In this document: positions 28,741 to 38,151 of the stretch, piece after piece
Numbering within the stretch: the stretch's first letter is position 1
How the letters are laid out: each line of letters opens with the position of its first letter
Assembly (NCBI GenBank): GCA_037200525.1
Contig: JBBCGG010000001.1
Coordinates: forward strand, 2,832,501-2,896,500
DNA from: Methylocella sp.
Lineage (GTDB): Bacteria; Pseudomonadota; Alphaproteobacteria; Rhizobiales; Beijerinckiaceae
Reading direction: 5' to 3'
Length of the DNA stretch: 64,000 nt
Notes under the pieces: generated by a model
Seen by the model: the letters and a program-made list of their open reading frames with translations, nothing else
What the model was told of the DNA's origin: nothing
The model's database searches: none
Translations under genes and position numbers: made by a program

Positions 28741-28782
28741 TTTGGCGCGCTGGCCCAACCTCGCCAGCGCGCCAAAGTTTTT
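28741..28782 (+). terminator. Rho-independent terminator
   Basis: A perfect 14-base inverted repeat (TTTGGCGCGCTGGC at 28741-28754 and its complement at 28763-28776) with an 8-base loop, followed by GTTTTT. It lies six bases after the stop of the beta-helix gene. Confidence 0.9.
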
Positions 28783-28982
28783 GAGAGCGCAATTGCGTCA
28801 GCTGGCGCGGTCGGCTTCGCGCCCGGTTTAACGAGAATTCGCAAGACCGGGCGCTGCTGGAGGCGCTCTCGGAGCGCTACAATGCGGCGCGCGAGTCATG
28901 CCGGCGCGGCGGGGGCGCGGGTTGAATATCACGCTGATCTCTACTAGCTTGGCCGCAGACGTAGGAAGCAAGCGCCACAGAG

Positions 28983-30197
28983 ATGCAGGTCCCTTCAGGT
29001 ATGACGAATGCGCTGGCGCTGGTTCGCGGTCGAACCGGACAACTCCGCAATTGGATCACCGCAACGGCGCTTCCGCTTTGGTCGACGGTCGGTTTCGACG
29101 CCGGGCAGGGCTCGTTTCAGGAGCGCCTCGATTGGAGCGGGCGGCCACAGACCGCGACGCCTCGGCGCGCCATGGTGCAGGCGCGGCAGATCTATGTTTT
29201 CGCTCATGCCGCGCATCTTGGCTGGTTTCCCGAAGGCGGACCCATAGCGGAAACCGCAATGGCCTCGCTCCTGCGTGATTTTTGCGGCCCGGATGGCGCG
29301 TCCGCCGGATTCGCCTTTTCAGTCGACGCGGGCGGCCGGATCCTGGATCCAATGCGCGATGCCTATGCTCACGCCTTCGTTCTCTTTGCAATCGCATGGC
29401 TTTATCGGCTAAACGGCGACAATCGCCTGATTGCGCACGCAGATGAAACAATCGCTTTCATCGACGCTCGCCTGAAAGATCATCTACACGGCGGCCTCTT
29501 CGATAGGGCGCCGGTCGAGGACCGCAGCAAGCGGCAGAACCCGCTTATGCATCTGCTCGAAGCCTATCTCGCTCTGGAGAATGCAGCGCCGGGAAGGGGC
29601 TACCTCGCGCGCGCTGGAAAACTGATCGATATTTTCAAGAGCCGTTTGTTTCTCGCAAAGCCCGGCGTTCTGCTCGAATATTTTGCCGAAGACTGGAGCA
29701 ATCATAGAGATCCGCTCAAGCGTTGGGTTTTCGAACCAGGCCATCACTTTGAATGGGTCTGGCTGCTGCTCGAATATGAAAAGCTATCCGGCGGGGATTT
29801 GCGTTTCTGGATCGAGAAGCTCGGCGCCGCCGCGAAAAAAAGCGGCTTTGCCGAAAATGGACTCATCTTTGATGAACTCGCCGCAGACATGAGCGTGATC
29901 AAAGGCTCGCACCGAATCTGGCCGCATACGGAAGCCGCGAAAGCAGCAGTCGCCCAACATTTCCTGGGGGATCCTGAGGCGCCTGCCTTCGGCGCGGCGA
30001 TGATCAGCGCGCTGACCGATCATTTTCTTGACAAGCCTTTTGCCGGCGGCTGGATCGACCACCTTAGCCCCGAATTGCGTCCGCTGGTCGATTATGCGCC
30101 AGCCAGCTCGCTCTATCATCTATTTTTGGCGGCGACGGAATTGTCCCGCGCTTTTCCCCTTGATCCTGTCGAGGAAAGCGCAGCCGCTTCAGCGTGA
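28983..30197 (+). CDS. AGE-family sugar epimerase/isomerase
   Basis: A 404-residue (alpha/alpha)6-barrel protein of the N-acylglucosamine 2-epimerase / mannose isomerase family. Landmarks are RAMVQARQIYVFAHA near residue 65, DAYAHAFVLFAIAW, NPLMHLLEAYLAL, EPGHHFEWVWLL and RIWPHTEAAKA, supplying the conserved arginine and histidines of the active site. It interconverts aldose and ketose or epimerises C2 of a sugar; mannose, glucose or their phosphates are possible. M1 at 28983 or M7 at 29001 may be the start. It lies before hldE, on the same strand, so supply of sugar for surface glycans is a reasonable role. Confidence 0.85.
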   Translation: MQVPSGMTNALALVRGRTGQLRNWITATALPLWSTVGFDAGQGSFQERLDWSGRPQTATPRRAMVQARQIYVFAHAAHLGWFPEGGPIAETAMASLLRDFCGPDGASAGFAFSVDAGGRILDPMRDAYAHAFVLFAIAWLYRLNGDNRLIAHADETIAFIDARLKDHLHGGLFDRAPVEDRSKRQNPLMHLLEAYLALENAAPGRGYLARAGKLIDIFKSRLFLAKPGVLLEYFAEDWSNHRDPLKRWVFEPGHHFEWVWLLLEYEKLSGGDLRFWIEKLGAAAKKSGFAENGLIFDELAADMSVIKGSHRIWPHTEAAKAAVAQHFLGDPEAPAFGAAMISALTDHFLDKPFAGGWIDHLSPELRPLVDYAPASSLYHLFLAATELSRAFPLDPVEESAAASA

Positions 30198-30403
30198 GCC
30201 GCCGCCGCATTTGTCGAAATTGAGTTATCGGGCTTGAAACCGCGAGTCTGACCGGCGCATTTTTGCAGCTGTTTTACTTAAATCCCGCATCACGCTAAAT
30301 AGATTTTCTTTACTTAAAACTTTTGTTGACCCGTTGCTTAGACATTCATCAACGCCTCGGCTTGGTCCGCGGGCCTTTTCAATTGGCGAATTGGATTCTT
30401 CAA

Positions 30404-31870
30404 ATGCTTCGTCTTTTTGATAATTTCCCGAAATGCCGCATCTCTGTAATTGGCGATCATATTCTGGATGCTTATTTGCATGGCGACGTCAGCCGCATTT
30501 CGCCGGAGGCGCCGGTTCCGGTCGTCCGCTCCCTTACGGAAAAGTCCGTTCCCGGCGGCGCCTCCAACGTGGTGGCGAACCTCGCAACGCTCGGCGTCTC
30601 TGTCGATGCTGTCGGCCTGACCGGCACCGATAATGCAAGGGGCAGTTTGATCGATTGCCTGCGGCAATATGGCCGCGTCGATCTCTCAGGAATGATCGCT
30701 GTTGCGGGCCGGCCGACGACCCGGAAGTTGCGGGTCGTCGGCGCGCGCCAGCAGATCGTTCGCATCGATCAGGAAGACACAAGTCCATTTGACGAATTGA
30801 TCCAGGATCGTTTGCTCGAGGCGGCTTTCGCCGCGGTCGATCGCAGCGACATCGTTATCCTTTCAGACTACGGCAAAGGCGCTCTGTCGGACCGGGTTTT
30901 GCGGGCGGTCATCGACAGATGCGGATCTTCGGGAAAGGTAGTCTTGGTCGATCCGAAGCGTGTCAATCTCTCGTCCTATCGGGGGGCTTCGATTCTTACG
31001 CCGAACCGAAAGGAATTGACCGAAGCGACGCTGCTTCCCTGCGAAACCGACGCGGAGGCGCTGACGGCGGCCCTGCGCGCGCAAGAGATGAGCGGCGCCA
31101 ATATTCTGCTGACGCGGTCGGAAAAAGGAATGTCGTATTTTGCCATCGGCGAAGCGCCGATCCATCTTGCGACTGTTGCGCAGGATGTTTTTGATGTCTC
31201 GGGCGCAGGCGATACCGTCATAGCTTTACTCGCCGCCTCGCTTGCGGCGGGCTTGTCCATGCGCGACTCAATGAAGGTGGCTAATCATGCCGCCGGAATC
31301 GTCGTCGCCAAACTGGGCACAGCCTGCGTTACGACCGAGGAGCTCTACGCCGCTCTGGCTTCCGAGACCGCCTCTCCCTCAGTCAATGACGGGCGGCATG
31401 TCACTCGCGACGAGGCCGTCGCCCTGCGCTGGGCGTGGGCGCGACAGAAGCTGACCGTCGGAATCGCCAATGGCTGCTTCGATCTCTTGCATCCCGGTCA
31501 TATTTCACTGATCCGGCAGGCGGCCGAAAGCTGCGATCGGCTTATCGTAGCTTTGAATTCGGATGCCTCGGTGCGCCGCCTCAAAGGAGCTTCCCGTCCG
31601 ATCCAGGATGAAATCGCGCGGGCGGCCGTGCTTGGAGCGATCAGGGGCGTGGCCGCGGTAGTCATTTTTGAGGAAGATACGCCGCTCGAACTTATCCGGG
31701 CGCTGCAACCGGACATTTTGGTCAAGGGAGCCGATTACACTGAGGACAAAGTCGTCGGCGCTGAAATAGTCCGGGCGCGAGGCGGCAGGATTGTGCTGGC
31801 CCAACTTTCGCCGGGCCAATCGACTTCAAAAATCATTACCAAGGCTGAAAGAAGCCAGAAGATTTTTTGA
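30404..31870 (+). CDS. hldE: Bifunctional heptose-7-phosphate kinase / heptose-1-phosphate adenylyltransferase
   Basis: A 488-residue fusion that makes ADP-heptose for the lipopolysaccharide inner core. The N-terminal PfkB/ribokinase domain shows ISVIGDHILDAYLHGDVSRISPEAPVPV, GGASNVVANLA and VSGAGDTVIA (the anion hole and catalytic Asp). The C-terminal cytidylyltransferase-like domain begins about residue 345 with ANGCFDLLHPGHISLI (HxGH) and ends GQSTSKII. The ATG at 30404 gives the usual N-terminus; the frame is open from 30323. gmhA, gmhB and hldD are not in the window. Confidence 0.94.
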   Translation: MLRLFDNFPKCRISVIGDHILDAYLHGDVSRISPEAPVPVVRSLTEKSVPGGASNVVANLATLGVSVDAVGLTGTDNARGSLIDCLRQYGRVDLSGMIAVAGRPTTRKLRVVGARQQIVRIDQEDTSPFDELIQDRLLEAAFAAVDRSDIVILSDYGKGALSDRVLRAVIDRCGSSGKVVLVDPKRVNLSSYRGASILTPNRKELTEATLLPCETDAEALTAALRAQEMSGANILLTRSEKGMSYFAIGEAPIHLATVAQDVFDVSGAGDTVIALLAASLAAGLSMRDSMKVANHAAGIVVAKLGTACVTTEELYAALASETASPSVNDGRHVTRDEAVALRWAWARQKLTVGIANGCFDLLHPGHISLIRQAAESCDRLIVALNSDASVRRLKGASRPIQDEIARAAVLGAIRGVAAVVIFEEDTPLELIRALQPDILVKGADYTEDKVVGAEIVRARGGRIVLAQLSPGQSTSKIITKAERSQKIF

Positions 31871-31902
31871 TCTGATGGAGCTTAGCCTTAAATGTGCGAT
31901 AG

Positions 31903-31955
31903 GATGATCGGATAGGATTTGGGGAAGGCGCGGACTTTCCAAATGGGATCATATG
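31903..31955. repeat. Palindromic intergenic repeat, diverged copy
   Basis: GATGATC ... ATTTGG and CCAAAT ... GATCAT form nested arms around GCGGACTTTCC. The core GCGGACTTT and the outer GATCAT match the tandem repeats behind glmS. It follows hldE by about 30 bases and may serve as its terminator. Confidence 0.55.
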
Positions 31956-32078
31956 TCTAAATAGACGATAGGAGCGCTTGATTGATTCGCCCTGAAACAA
32001 TCACGTCCCAAGTTGAACTGCTCTCGCCTTTTTGTCGTCAGTCTGTCGAAGAAGCGTTATCGCTGTTTGGAGCCGCCC

Positions 32079-32909
32079 ATGTCCTACGCCACCTTGATGG
32101 TCTACATCGATCTGGATGACCGCAACGGTGCCAGACTGAATATCGCCGGTGATCTCGCCGAGCGGTTCAACGCCCGCGTCATCGGCGTCGCCGCTCAGTC
32201 CGAGATAATGCCCATGGGTCTTACGGACGATTATTCGGCGGCCTACGCGCTCGAACAGAATCTGGCCAGCACCAAATTGCGCCTGCAAGAGGCGGAGGAG
32301 CGGTTCCGGGCCGCCCTCGGCGGCCGCGTCAAACGGCTTGAATGGCGTTCCGCGATTGAGGCTCCAGCAGCTTTCATCGCCAATCAATGTCGCGCTGCGG
32401 ATCTGATAATCCTTGGACATAGTTCGGCTGAAGATGTGCTCGATCTCGGCTGGGACATCGATCCTGGCGATCTGATCGCCCGCGCCGGTCGTCCTATCCT
32501 GCTTGTTCCATATGAAGTGGAAACCCTTAAGGCCGAGCGAATTCTGGTCGGGTGGACGGACTCCGCCGAAGCTCGGCGGGCTGTCTACGACGCCTTGCCG
32601 CTGCTGCGCAGATGCCAAACCGCGATCGTGGCGGAAATCGACAAGAATGATGACCCTGCTGCGGCCAAACGCCGCCTCGACGACGTTGTGGCCTGGCTTG
32701 CATGTCATGGCGTCAACGCCGCCGGTGTAGTCGAACAACCGTCGCGCGACCATGTGGCGGCCCAACTCGATGCGCTCGCTAAAAAAGAAGGCGCCGACCT
32801 GCTGGTCACCGGCGCATACGGCCACAGCAAATTGCGCGAATGGATACTTGGCGGAGCGACGCGCGATCTTCTCAAGCAGACCGCCCGCTGTCACATGCTT
32901 TCACATTGA
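32079..32909 (+). CDS. Universal stress protein, tandem Usp domains
   Basis: A 276-residue protein with two Usp halves: MSYATLMVYIDLDDRNGARLNIAG opens the first, CRAADLIILGHSS closes it, and ILVGWTDSAEARRAVYDALP opens the second, which ends GADLLVTGAYGHSKLREWILGGATRDLL, a good nucleotide-binding signature. ATG at 32079 follows GGAG. It resembles the protein at 16062-16901 in architecture. It is convergent with the disrupted kinase gene to its right. Confidence 0.88.
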   Translation: MSYATLMVYIDLDDRNGARLNIAGDLAERFNARVIGVAAQSEIMPMGLTDDYSAAYALEQNLASTKLRLQEAEERFRAALGGRVKRLEWRSAIEAPAAFIANQCRAADLIILGHSSAEDVLDLGWDIDPGDLIARAGRPILLVPYEVETLKAERILVGWTDSAEARRAVYDALPLLRRCQTAIVAEIDKNDDPAAAKRRLDDVVAWLACHGVNAAGVVEQPSRDHVAAQLDALAKKEGADLLVTGAYGHSKLREWILGGATRDLLKQTARCHMLSH

Positions 32910-34459
32910 TGCGCCTCACCCTCAATCCTGTTGCCGCCGGATCACAGCCAACGCTTGATCAATAAGGGGCTCAATCGGACCACAAGCGTCGAGGCGGTTC
33001 CATTCCACCGCGCCGACCGGCTCCTGCGCCTGCATCGCGACAATCGCTGCGTCGGCGTCCGAGGCGTCGCGTGTGCGCTTGGCCACGCGCGCGAGGCGGA
33101 TTTCAACGGGGGCTTCGAGCCACAGCCCCGTAAAACGGACGTGGCTGCGGCTGGCAAGATCAGCCAATGCGCGGCGGTCCTCGAGCTTCCGATTCGCGGC
33201 GTCGATCACTACACTCTGGCCCGCGGCGAGGGCGGTGGCGGCCATGGCGCGCAAACGCGCATAAGTCATAGCCGAGCTCGCGGGTTGATAGGCCTCGTCC
33301 GGCAGATGCTCCAATTCGGAATGGCCGAAAAGGCGTTTGCGTTCGATGTCGCTGCGCAAGTGAACGGCGCCGGGAGCCCGGCCGACCGAAGCGGCAATTT
33401 CCCGCGCAACTGAACTCTTGCCGGAGCCAGAAAGGCCCCCGAACGCGACAAGATCAAGGCGCGACGGCTCGAAAAACGCGCATGCCGCCTCAAAGTAATG
33501 ACGAGCCGCCGTCACACGCTCGGTTTGCTTCGAAGGCTCCAGATTGGCCACCTTGGCGCGGATCGCTGCGCGCAGGCTCAGGAAAAGCGGCAGCGCCGCA
33601 AGGGCTTCGAGCTGTGCGTCGATATCGCCGCTGGCCGACAGATAGCGGTTGAATACGAGATTGGCGTGCGCGCGCAGGCCGCGCGTCCAAAGGTCCATCA
33701 GCAAGAAGGCAAGATCATAGAGAATGTCGCAGGTCGCAAGCCGCTCGTCGAATTCGAGCGCGTCGAACAAGACCGGCTCGGCTTTGATCATGACGATGTT
33801 CCGCAAATGCAGATCGCCATGGCACCGCCGCGCGTGACCGTTCGCCTCGCGCTTCAAGAGGATCGGCGCCGCGCCCTTGAAAGCGTGTTGCATTTGCCCC
33901 CGAAGCCGGGTCGCGGCGGCAGCGGGAAATATGTCTGAAGCAGCTTCAAGAGCGTCCATCGTCTCTTCGATCTGCGCCCGGAGAGCCGAGGTCGATTCAC
34001 TGCCGGTAATCATGACCGCGCGTTGATGCGAGCCGACGACGACATCGGCGAGCTTGGCGATAATGTCGAGATCGAGCTCTCCGCGGTCAGCCAGATGATC
34101 TAACGTGCGATTTTCGTCGAAACGGCGCAAATGCACCGCCCATTCCACAATTTGGGGGCCGCGGCCGAACTTCAGATTGACGCCGTCGCGTGAGATGGGA
34201 GTGACGCCAAGATAGAGTTGCGGCGCGTTCGCTGCGTTGACGGCAAGCTCGTTCTCGCAGGCGCGACGACGCTTTTCCAGCGTCGAGAAATCCATGAACG
34301 GAAAACGGACCGCCCGCTTGATCTTGTAGACGTTTTCGCCGGCCAGAAAAACCGCGGCGCCATGCGTGTCGATGCGGGTGACCGGAAGATCGAGCCCATG
34401 GGTCGTCGGGCTGCCGAGGAAAGCGAAGACATCGGATTGATCTAGGCAGTAGTGACGAA

Positions 34460-34890
34460 TTACCTGAGCATGATAGCAATAGCGGCGAGCAATACGAAGC
34501 CTCGGTAGTTTGCGAGGAGCTTGTCGTATCGGGTTGCGACGCGCCGGAACTGCTTCAGTTTATTGAAGAAACGCTCGACGAGATTGCGCTCCTTGTAGAG
34601 CGCCTTGTCGTAGGGGAGCGGCGCGCGGCGATTGGATTTTGATGGGATCACCGGCTCAGCCTCACGCATAAGAACAGCCTTGCGCAAGTGATTGGCGTCA
34701 TAACCTTTATCGGCGATGATCGCATCGGCCGCAAAGCCTTCGATCAGGGCGTGCGCTTTTGTGATGTCGTTGCGCTGCCCAGGTCCGAGAAGGAGCCGAA
34801 CGGGGTTGCCGAGTGCGTCTGTCGCGGCGTGGATTTTGGTGCTCAAACCACCGCGAGAGCGGCCCAGGCCTTGGGCATCCGCCCCCCTTT
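34460..34890 (-). CDS. IS5-family transposase, second frame
   Basis: The second frame carries RSRGGLSTKIHAATDALG, IADKGYDANHLR with the second aspartate, and KERNLVERFFNKLKQFRRVATRYDK with the glutamate of the DDE triad. It is probably only made as a fusion with the first frame through -1 frameshifting; the start given is where homology begins. Confidence 0.85.
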
Positions 34891-35229
34891 GGCGATCCTT
34901 GCGCCGGCCGCGTGCTGATGGGCGCGCACGATTGTTGAGTCGATCATCAGCCATTCGAGATCGGCCTCGGCGGTGAATGCCTCAAGAAATCCGTCCAAGG
35001 CGCCGCGCTCGATCCAGCGATAGTAGCGGCGTTTCACCGCCTGATGGTCGCCGAAGCGTTCGGGCAGATCGCGCCAGCGGCCGCCCGAGCGGGCCATCCA
35101 TAACAGCGCGTCGACGAAGCGTCGATTGTCGCAGCGCGGCCCGCGCTGGCCGGCTCTTCCGCCTGGCACAAGATCACAAAGCCGCTCCCATTGATCGTCT
35201 CGCAGCGCATCGACATCCCGAATCATCAA
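34843..35229 (-). CDS. IS5-family transposase, first frame
   Basis: A 128-residue first frame: RDDQWERLCDLVPG, RRFVDALLWMARSGGRWRDLP, the DUF4096-like N-terminus of IS427 transposases, and the first catalytic aspartate in LMIDSTIVRAHQHAAG. It ends soon after a run of six G residues (34882-34887 as C on the plus strand), where a -1 slip would enter the second frame. Confidence 0.9.
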   Translation of the reverse strand: MMIRDVDALRDDQWERLCDLVPGGRAGQRGPRCDNRRFVDALLWMARSGGRWRDLPERFGDHQAVKRRYYRWIERGALDGFLEAFTAEADLEWLMIDSTIVRAHQHAAGARIAKGGRMPKAWAALAVV

Positions 35230-35585
35230 GGCTGATCTCCAAAAATCAGCCTTGAATCATGGAAAGATCCTCGCGAGAATCCCCCAAACGCCGAATTCGT
35301 CACCACGGCCTAAAGCAGCGTCCTGTCCCATATTCCGATCCACAAATAAAGGGGTCAAAAACAGTTGACTTGGAGCAGCGCGGCTGAAAGTCACGGCATA
35401 GTTTGAATCGAGCGGCCATTCCCCGCCGGACTGATTAAGCTATTTTGGCGACGCCGCCCATGCGCTAATTCCGATTCCGAACGTTTCGGCTTGCCGCGAC
35501 CGGCTTGCCTTGTTACTCGGAAGGGAAGCTGCTCGCTGCGCGGGCGCGATCCCATCCTGAAACCTCTTCCCGAGCACAAAAACTC

Positions 35586-36077
35586 ATGGCCCTGCCTCGC
35601 CGATCCCCCGACTCCGCCCATGCGAGCGTCAATGGCGCAAGATTCCTCATTGTGGAAGCGCGTTTCTACGATCACATCGGCGCGATGCTGCTCGACGGCG
35701 CCGAACGAGCGCTCGCCAAAGCCGGCGCGACTTTCGATCTCTTGAGCGTGCCGGGAGCGCTTGAAATCCCGATCGCCATCGCGATCGGGCTGGATCGGGC
35801 CGAGCAATTGGGGCAACCCTTCGCCGGCGCCATTGCGCTGGGGTGCATTATTCGCGGCGAAACCTATCATTTCGAGATTGTCTCGAACGAAAGCGCTCGC
35901 GCGCTGATGCAGCTTGGGGTTTCCCGCAAGCTGGCTTTGGGCAATGGCATTCTAACGGTTGATAGCGAAGCTCAGGCCCTGGCGCGAGCTGATCGCGAGC
36001 AGGGGGATAAAGGCGGCGACGCGGCGCGGGCGGCCCTGGTCATCCATCGCCTCAAGCTCGACATTGGAGCGCTTTAA
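35586..36077 (+). CDS. ribH: 6,7-dimethyl-8-ribityllumazine synthase
   Basis: A 163-residue lumazine synthase, the penultimate step of riboflavin synthesis, which assembles as a pentamer or icosahedron. Seen are [40 protein letters not shown] (substrate loop, with catalytic His in the position expected) and [17 protein letters not shown] at 35586 fits the family N-terminus; an open frame extends upstream to 35505. Overlaps nusB by one base (TAATG), as in most alphaproteobacteria. Confidence 0.93.
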   Translation: MALPRRSPDSAHASVNGARFLIVEARFYDHIGAMLLDGAERALAKAGATFDLLSVPGALEIPIAIAIGLDRAEQLGQPFAGAIALGCIIRGETYHFEIVSNESARALMQLGVSRKLALGNGILTVDSEAQALARADREQGDKGGDAARAALVIHRLKLDIGAL

Positions 36078-36541
36078 TGGCCAATCCCGACGGACGCTCC
36101 GCCGCGCGCCTTGCCGCCGTCCAGGCGCTTTATCAAATGGAAGTGACCGAGAAGGGTTTGAATGAGACCTTCGCCGAATTTGAATCCTTCTGGATAGGCA
36201 ATGAGATAGAAGGCGAACGCTACAAAGAGGCCGAGATCGCGTTCTTTCGCGATATTTTGACGGGCGTGCTGGCGGATCAGGGCCCAATCGATCGTCTGAT
36301 CGATAAGACGCTTGTCGAGGGCTGGCCTTTGGCTCGCGTCGATGCGGTTCTGCGCGCGATATTGCGGGCAGGGGCCTATGAACTAAAGAAACGCTCGGAT
36401 ATTCCAGCGCGCGTCGCGATTAAGGAATATGTCGACGTGGCCGGCGCTTTTTTTGCCCGGGAAGAGGCCGGAATGGTCAACGCCGTCCTAGATGGCATGG
36501 CTCGTCATTATCGCGCCAATGAGTTCGAGCCGCGCGTTTAA
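36077..36541 (+). CDS. nusB: Transcription antitermination factor NusB
   Basis: A 154-residue all-helical protein: RSAARLAAVQALYQMEVTEKG at the N-terminus and VRAILRAGAYELKKRSDIPARVAIKEYVDVAGAFF-like region at residues 95-130, both standard. With NusE it binds boxA RNA and assists rRNA antitermination. Coupled to ribH. Confidence 0.93.
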   Translation: MANPDGRSAARLAAVQALYQMEVTEKGLNETFAEFESFWIGNEIEGERYKEAEIAFFRDILTGVLADQGPIDRLIDKTLVEGWPLARVDAVLRAILRAGAYELKKRSDIPARVAIKEYVDVAGAFFAREEAGMVNAVLDGMARHYRANEFEPRV

Positions 36542-36974
36542 CGCCCCCAATATTCGTCAAAACGCTGACGCGCGCTGCCGGGCGGACGCCGTTGCGCCCC
36601 GTTGCAATTGCAGCCTAAAAACAATATTTTTGGCGCCAGCGGCCGACTGCGGCTCTTTCGAGGAATCTTTCCCAATTTTGCCGCGGCCCGGCGTCAGCGC
36701 CAAAGCAAAGTCCAATGGGATATAATCACGCTCAAGCGGCGGCGGCCGCTCGCCGGTGAGCGGCACAAAATAATATCGTGCGATTATCCCGTATTGTTCT
36801 GGCTATTCTCCTTATTGCAGGCCCATCCCTTTATTTCCCGCTTTGGAGCGTTAGCGCCTATAGCGGCTTTTATCTGCGTCAAATCGGCTGAGCGGTCTCC
36901 GAATCCTGGTCTCGAATCGTGTTAAGCTGCCGGGGCGAAGCGATGAGCCAACGCGACGCTATCGCTGAAAGACC
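36542..36974. other. 433-base gap before thiL
   Basis: No gene that can be supported. A weak 107-codon frame at 36602-36925 has no ribosome site or family resemblance. A hairpin GCCGCTCGCCGGTGAGCGGC lies near 36746-36765 and could be part of a terminator for ribH-nusB. Confidence 0.4.
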
Positions 36975-37967
36975 ATGCCGCGCCCTTCCGAAGACGATTT
37001 GATCGCGACCTATTTCGCTCCCTTGGCCGGGGAGGGCGGCCTTTTGCTCCGCGACGACGCTGCGGTTTTGCGGCCCTCGCCAGGGCGGGATCTCATTCTC
37101 ACCAAGGATGTCCTCGTCGCGGGCGTGCATTTTTTCAGCAACGACCCTCCCAGCGCAATTGCCCGGAAAGCCTTGCGGGTCAATCTTTCCGATCTCGCCG
37201 CGAAGGGCGCCGAGCCTTTGGGATTTCTTCTCGGCCTCGCTCTGCCGGGGGATTGGACGGCGGACTGGCTCGCGGGTTTCGCCCATGGTCTTGGAGAGGA
37301 TGCGAACCTCTACGCATGTTCCCTACTAGGCGGCGACACCGTAAAAACGCCCGGACCCCTTACCATTTCCATCACGGCGTTAGGCGCGGTCCCCACAGGA
37401 AAAATGGCGCCTCGGGCCGGCGTTGAGGCCGGCGACCAGATTTATGTGACCGGAACCATTGGCGATGCCGCGCTTGGTCTCAAGCTTCGCCTTGGCGCTA
37501 CAAGCGATCAGGACTGGATCGGCGCGGCGAGCGAGGCTGCGGCCGAGTTCCTCCTCAATCGTTATTTGCTGCCGCAGCCCCGCCTTCGCTTGCGCACCGC
37601 GCTCGCCTATGCCCATGCGGCGATGGACATATCTGATGGTCTTGCGGGCGATCTCGCCAAAATGTTGCGTCTGACCGGCATGACGGCTGAGGTCAGACTT
37701 GCCGATGTTCCGCTATCCAAGGCCGCGCGCGAGGTTTTGCGCGCCGCCCCGCGCCTGATCGAGACGATTTGTACGGGCGGCGACGATTATGAAATTCTCT
37801 GCGCGGTTCCCCCAGCCGACAGCGCGGCATTCATGGCGGCGGCCGAGAAAGACGGACTCGCCGTCAGCCTCTTGGGCAGCGCAGTTCACGGAGAATCGGC
37901 GCCTCTATTCAGGGATGCCGGCGGAGGCGTCGTCAGCTTCGCAAAAGCCTCGTTTCAGCATTTCTAG
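36975..37967 (+). CDS. thiL: Thiamine-monophosphate kinase
   Basis: A 330-residue ThiL that phosphorylates thiamine monophosphate to the cofactor. Landmarks are LLLRDDAAVLRP near residue 20, LILTKDVLVAGVHF, RVNLSDLAAKGAEPLGFLL, GGDTVKTPGPLTISITALG, AMDISDGLAGDL and CTGGDDYEILCAVP. These include the aspartates that bind magnesium and the diphosphate. It follows nusB, its usual neighbour. Confidence 0.93.
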   Translation: MPRPSEDDLIATYFAPLAGEGGLLLRDDAAVLRPSPGRDLILTKDVLVAGVHFFSNDPPSAIARKALRVNLSDLAAKGAEPLGFLLGLALPGDWTADWLAGFAHGLGEDANLYACSLLGGDTVKTPGPLTISITALGAVPTGKMAPRAGVEAGDQIYVTGTIGDAALGLKLRLGATSDQDWIGAASEAAAEFLLNRYLLPQPRLRLRTALAYAHAAMDISDGLAGDLAKMLRLTGMTAEVRLADVPLSKAAREVLRAAPRLIETICTGGDDYEILCAVPPADSAAFMAAAEKDGLAVSLLGSAVHGESAPLFRDAGGGVVSFAKASFQHF

Positions 37968-38151
37968 CAAGCCATCCCGGCAGATGCTGCGATCTGGCGC
38001 CGCGACCGGTTCGGTCTGAAGCGATCACCCTTCAAGGAAACCAGAAGCAGATCAGCGCGATTGCGCATGCGAACGCTTTCTGTAAATGTTGTTTATTGGG
38101 CGCGAGCAATGACTCGGCGTCGTATAAAACAAAAAATTAAGGTGGAAACAG

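Larger units (their letters stand above)
34445..35310 (-). mobile_element. IS5-family insertion sequence, 866 bp (IS427-like)
   Basis: Inverted ends GGCAGTAGTGACGAATT (left) and GGCCGTGGTGACGAATT (right, complement) match at 15 of 17 bases. A TA duplication flanks the element (34443-34444 and 35311-35312), the target type of the IS427 group. Two overlapping frames encode the transposase. It sits inside the APH/AAA gene. Confidence 0.92.
32922..35331 (-). pseudogene. APH-like kinase / AAA ATP-binding protein, split at codon 8 by an IS5-family element
   Basis: Reading leftwards from ATG at 35331, MGQDAAL is followed after the IS (34445-35310) and one TA copy by DQSDVFAFLGSPTTHG, and the frame stays open to 32922, giving 513 residues. 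The N-terminal half is aminoglycoside-phosphotransferase-like (NVYKIKRAVRFPF; CHGDLHLRNIVMI with the catalytic Asp; FDALEFDERLATCD). The C-terminal half has a P-loop, GGLSGSGKSSVAREIA, with IDAANRKLEDRR. Two-domain proteins of this kind are widespread and poorly known. An internal ATG at 34295 could restart, but it would lack the nucleotide-contacting N-terminus, so the gene is probably dead. Confidence 0.85.

Noticed and set aside
36602-36925. 107-codon frame between nusB and thiL
   Set aside because: No ribosome site, unusual composition for the genome and no family resemblance.
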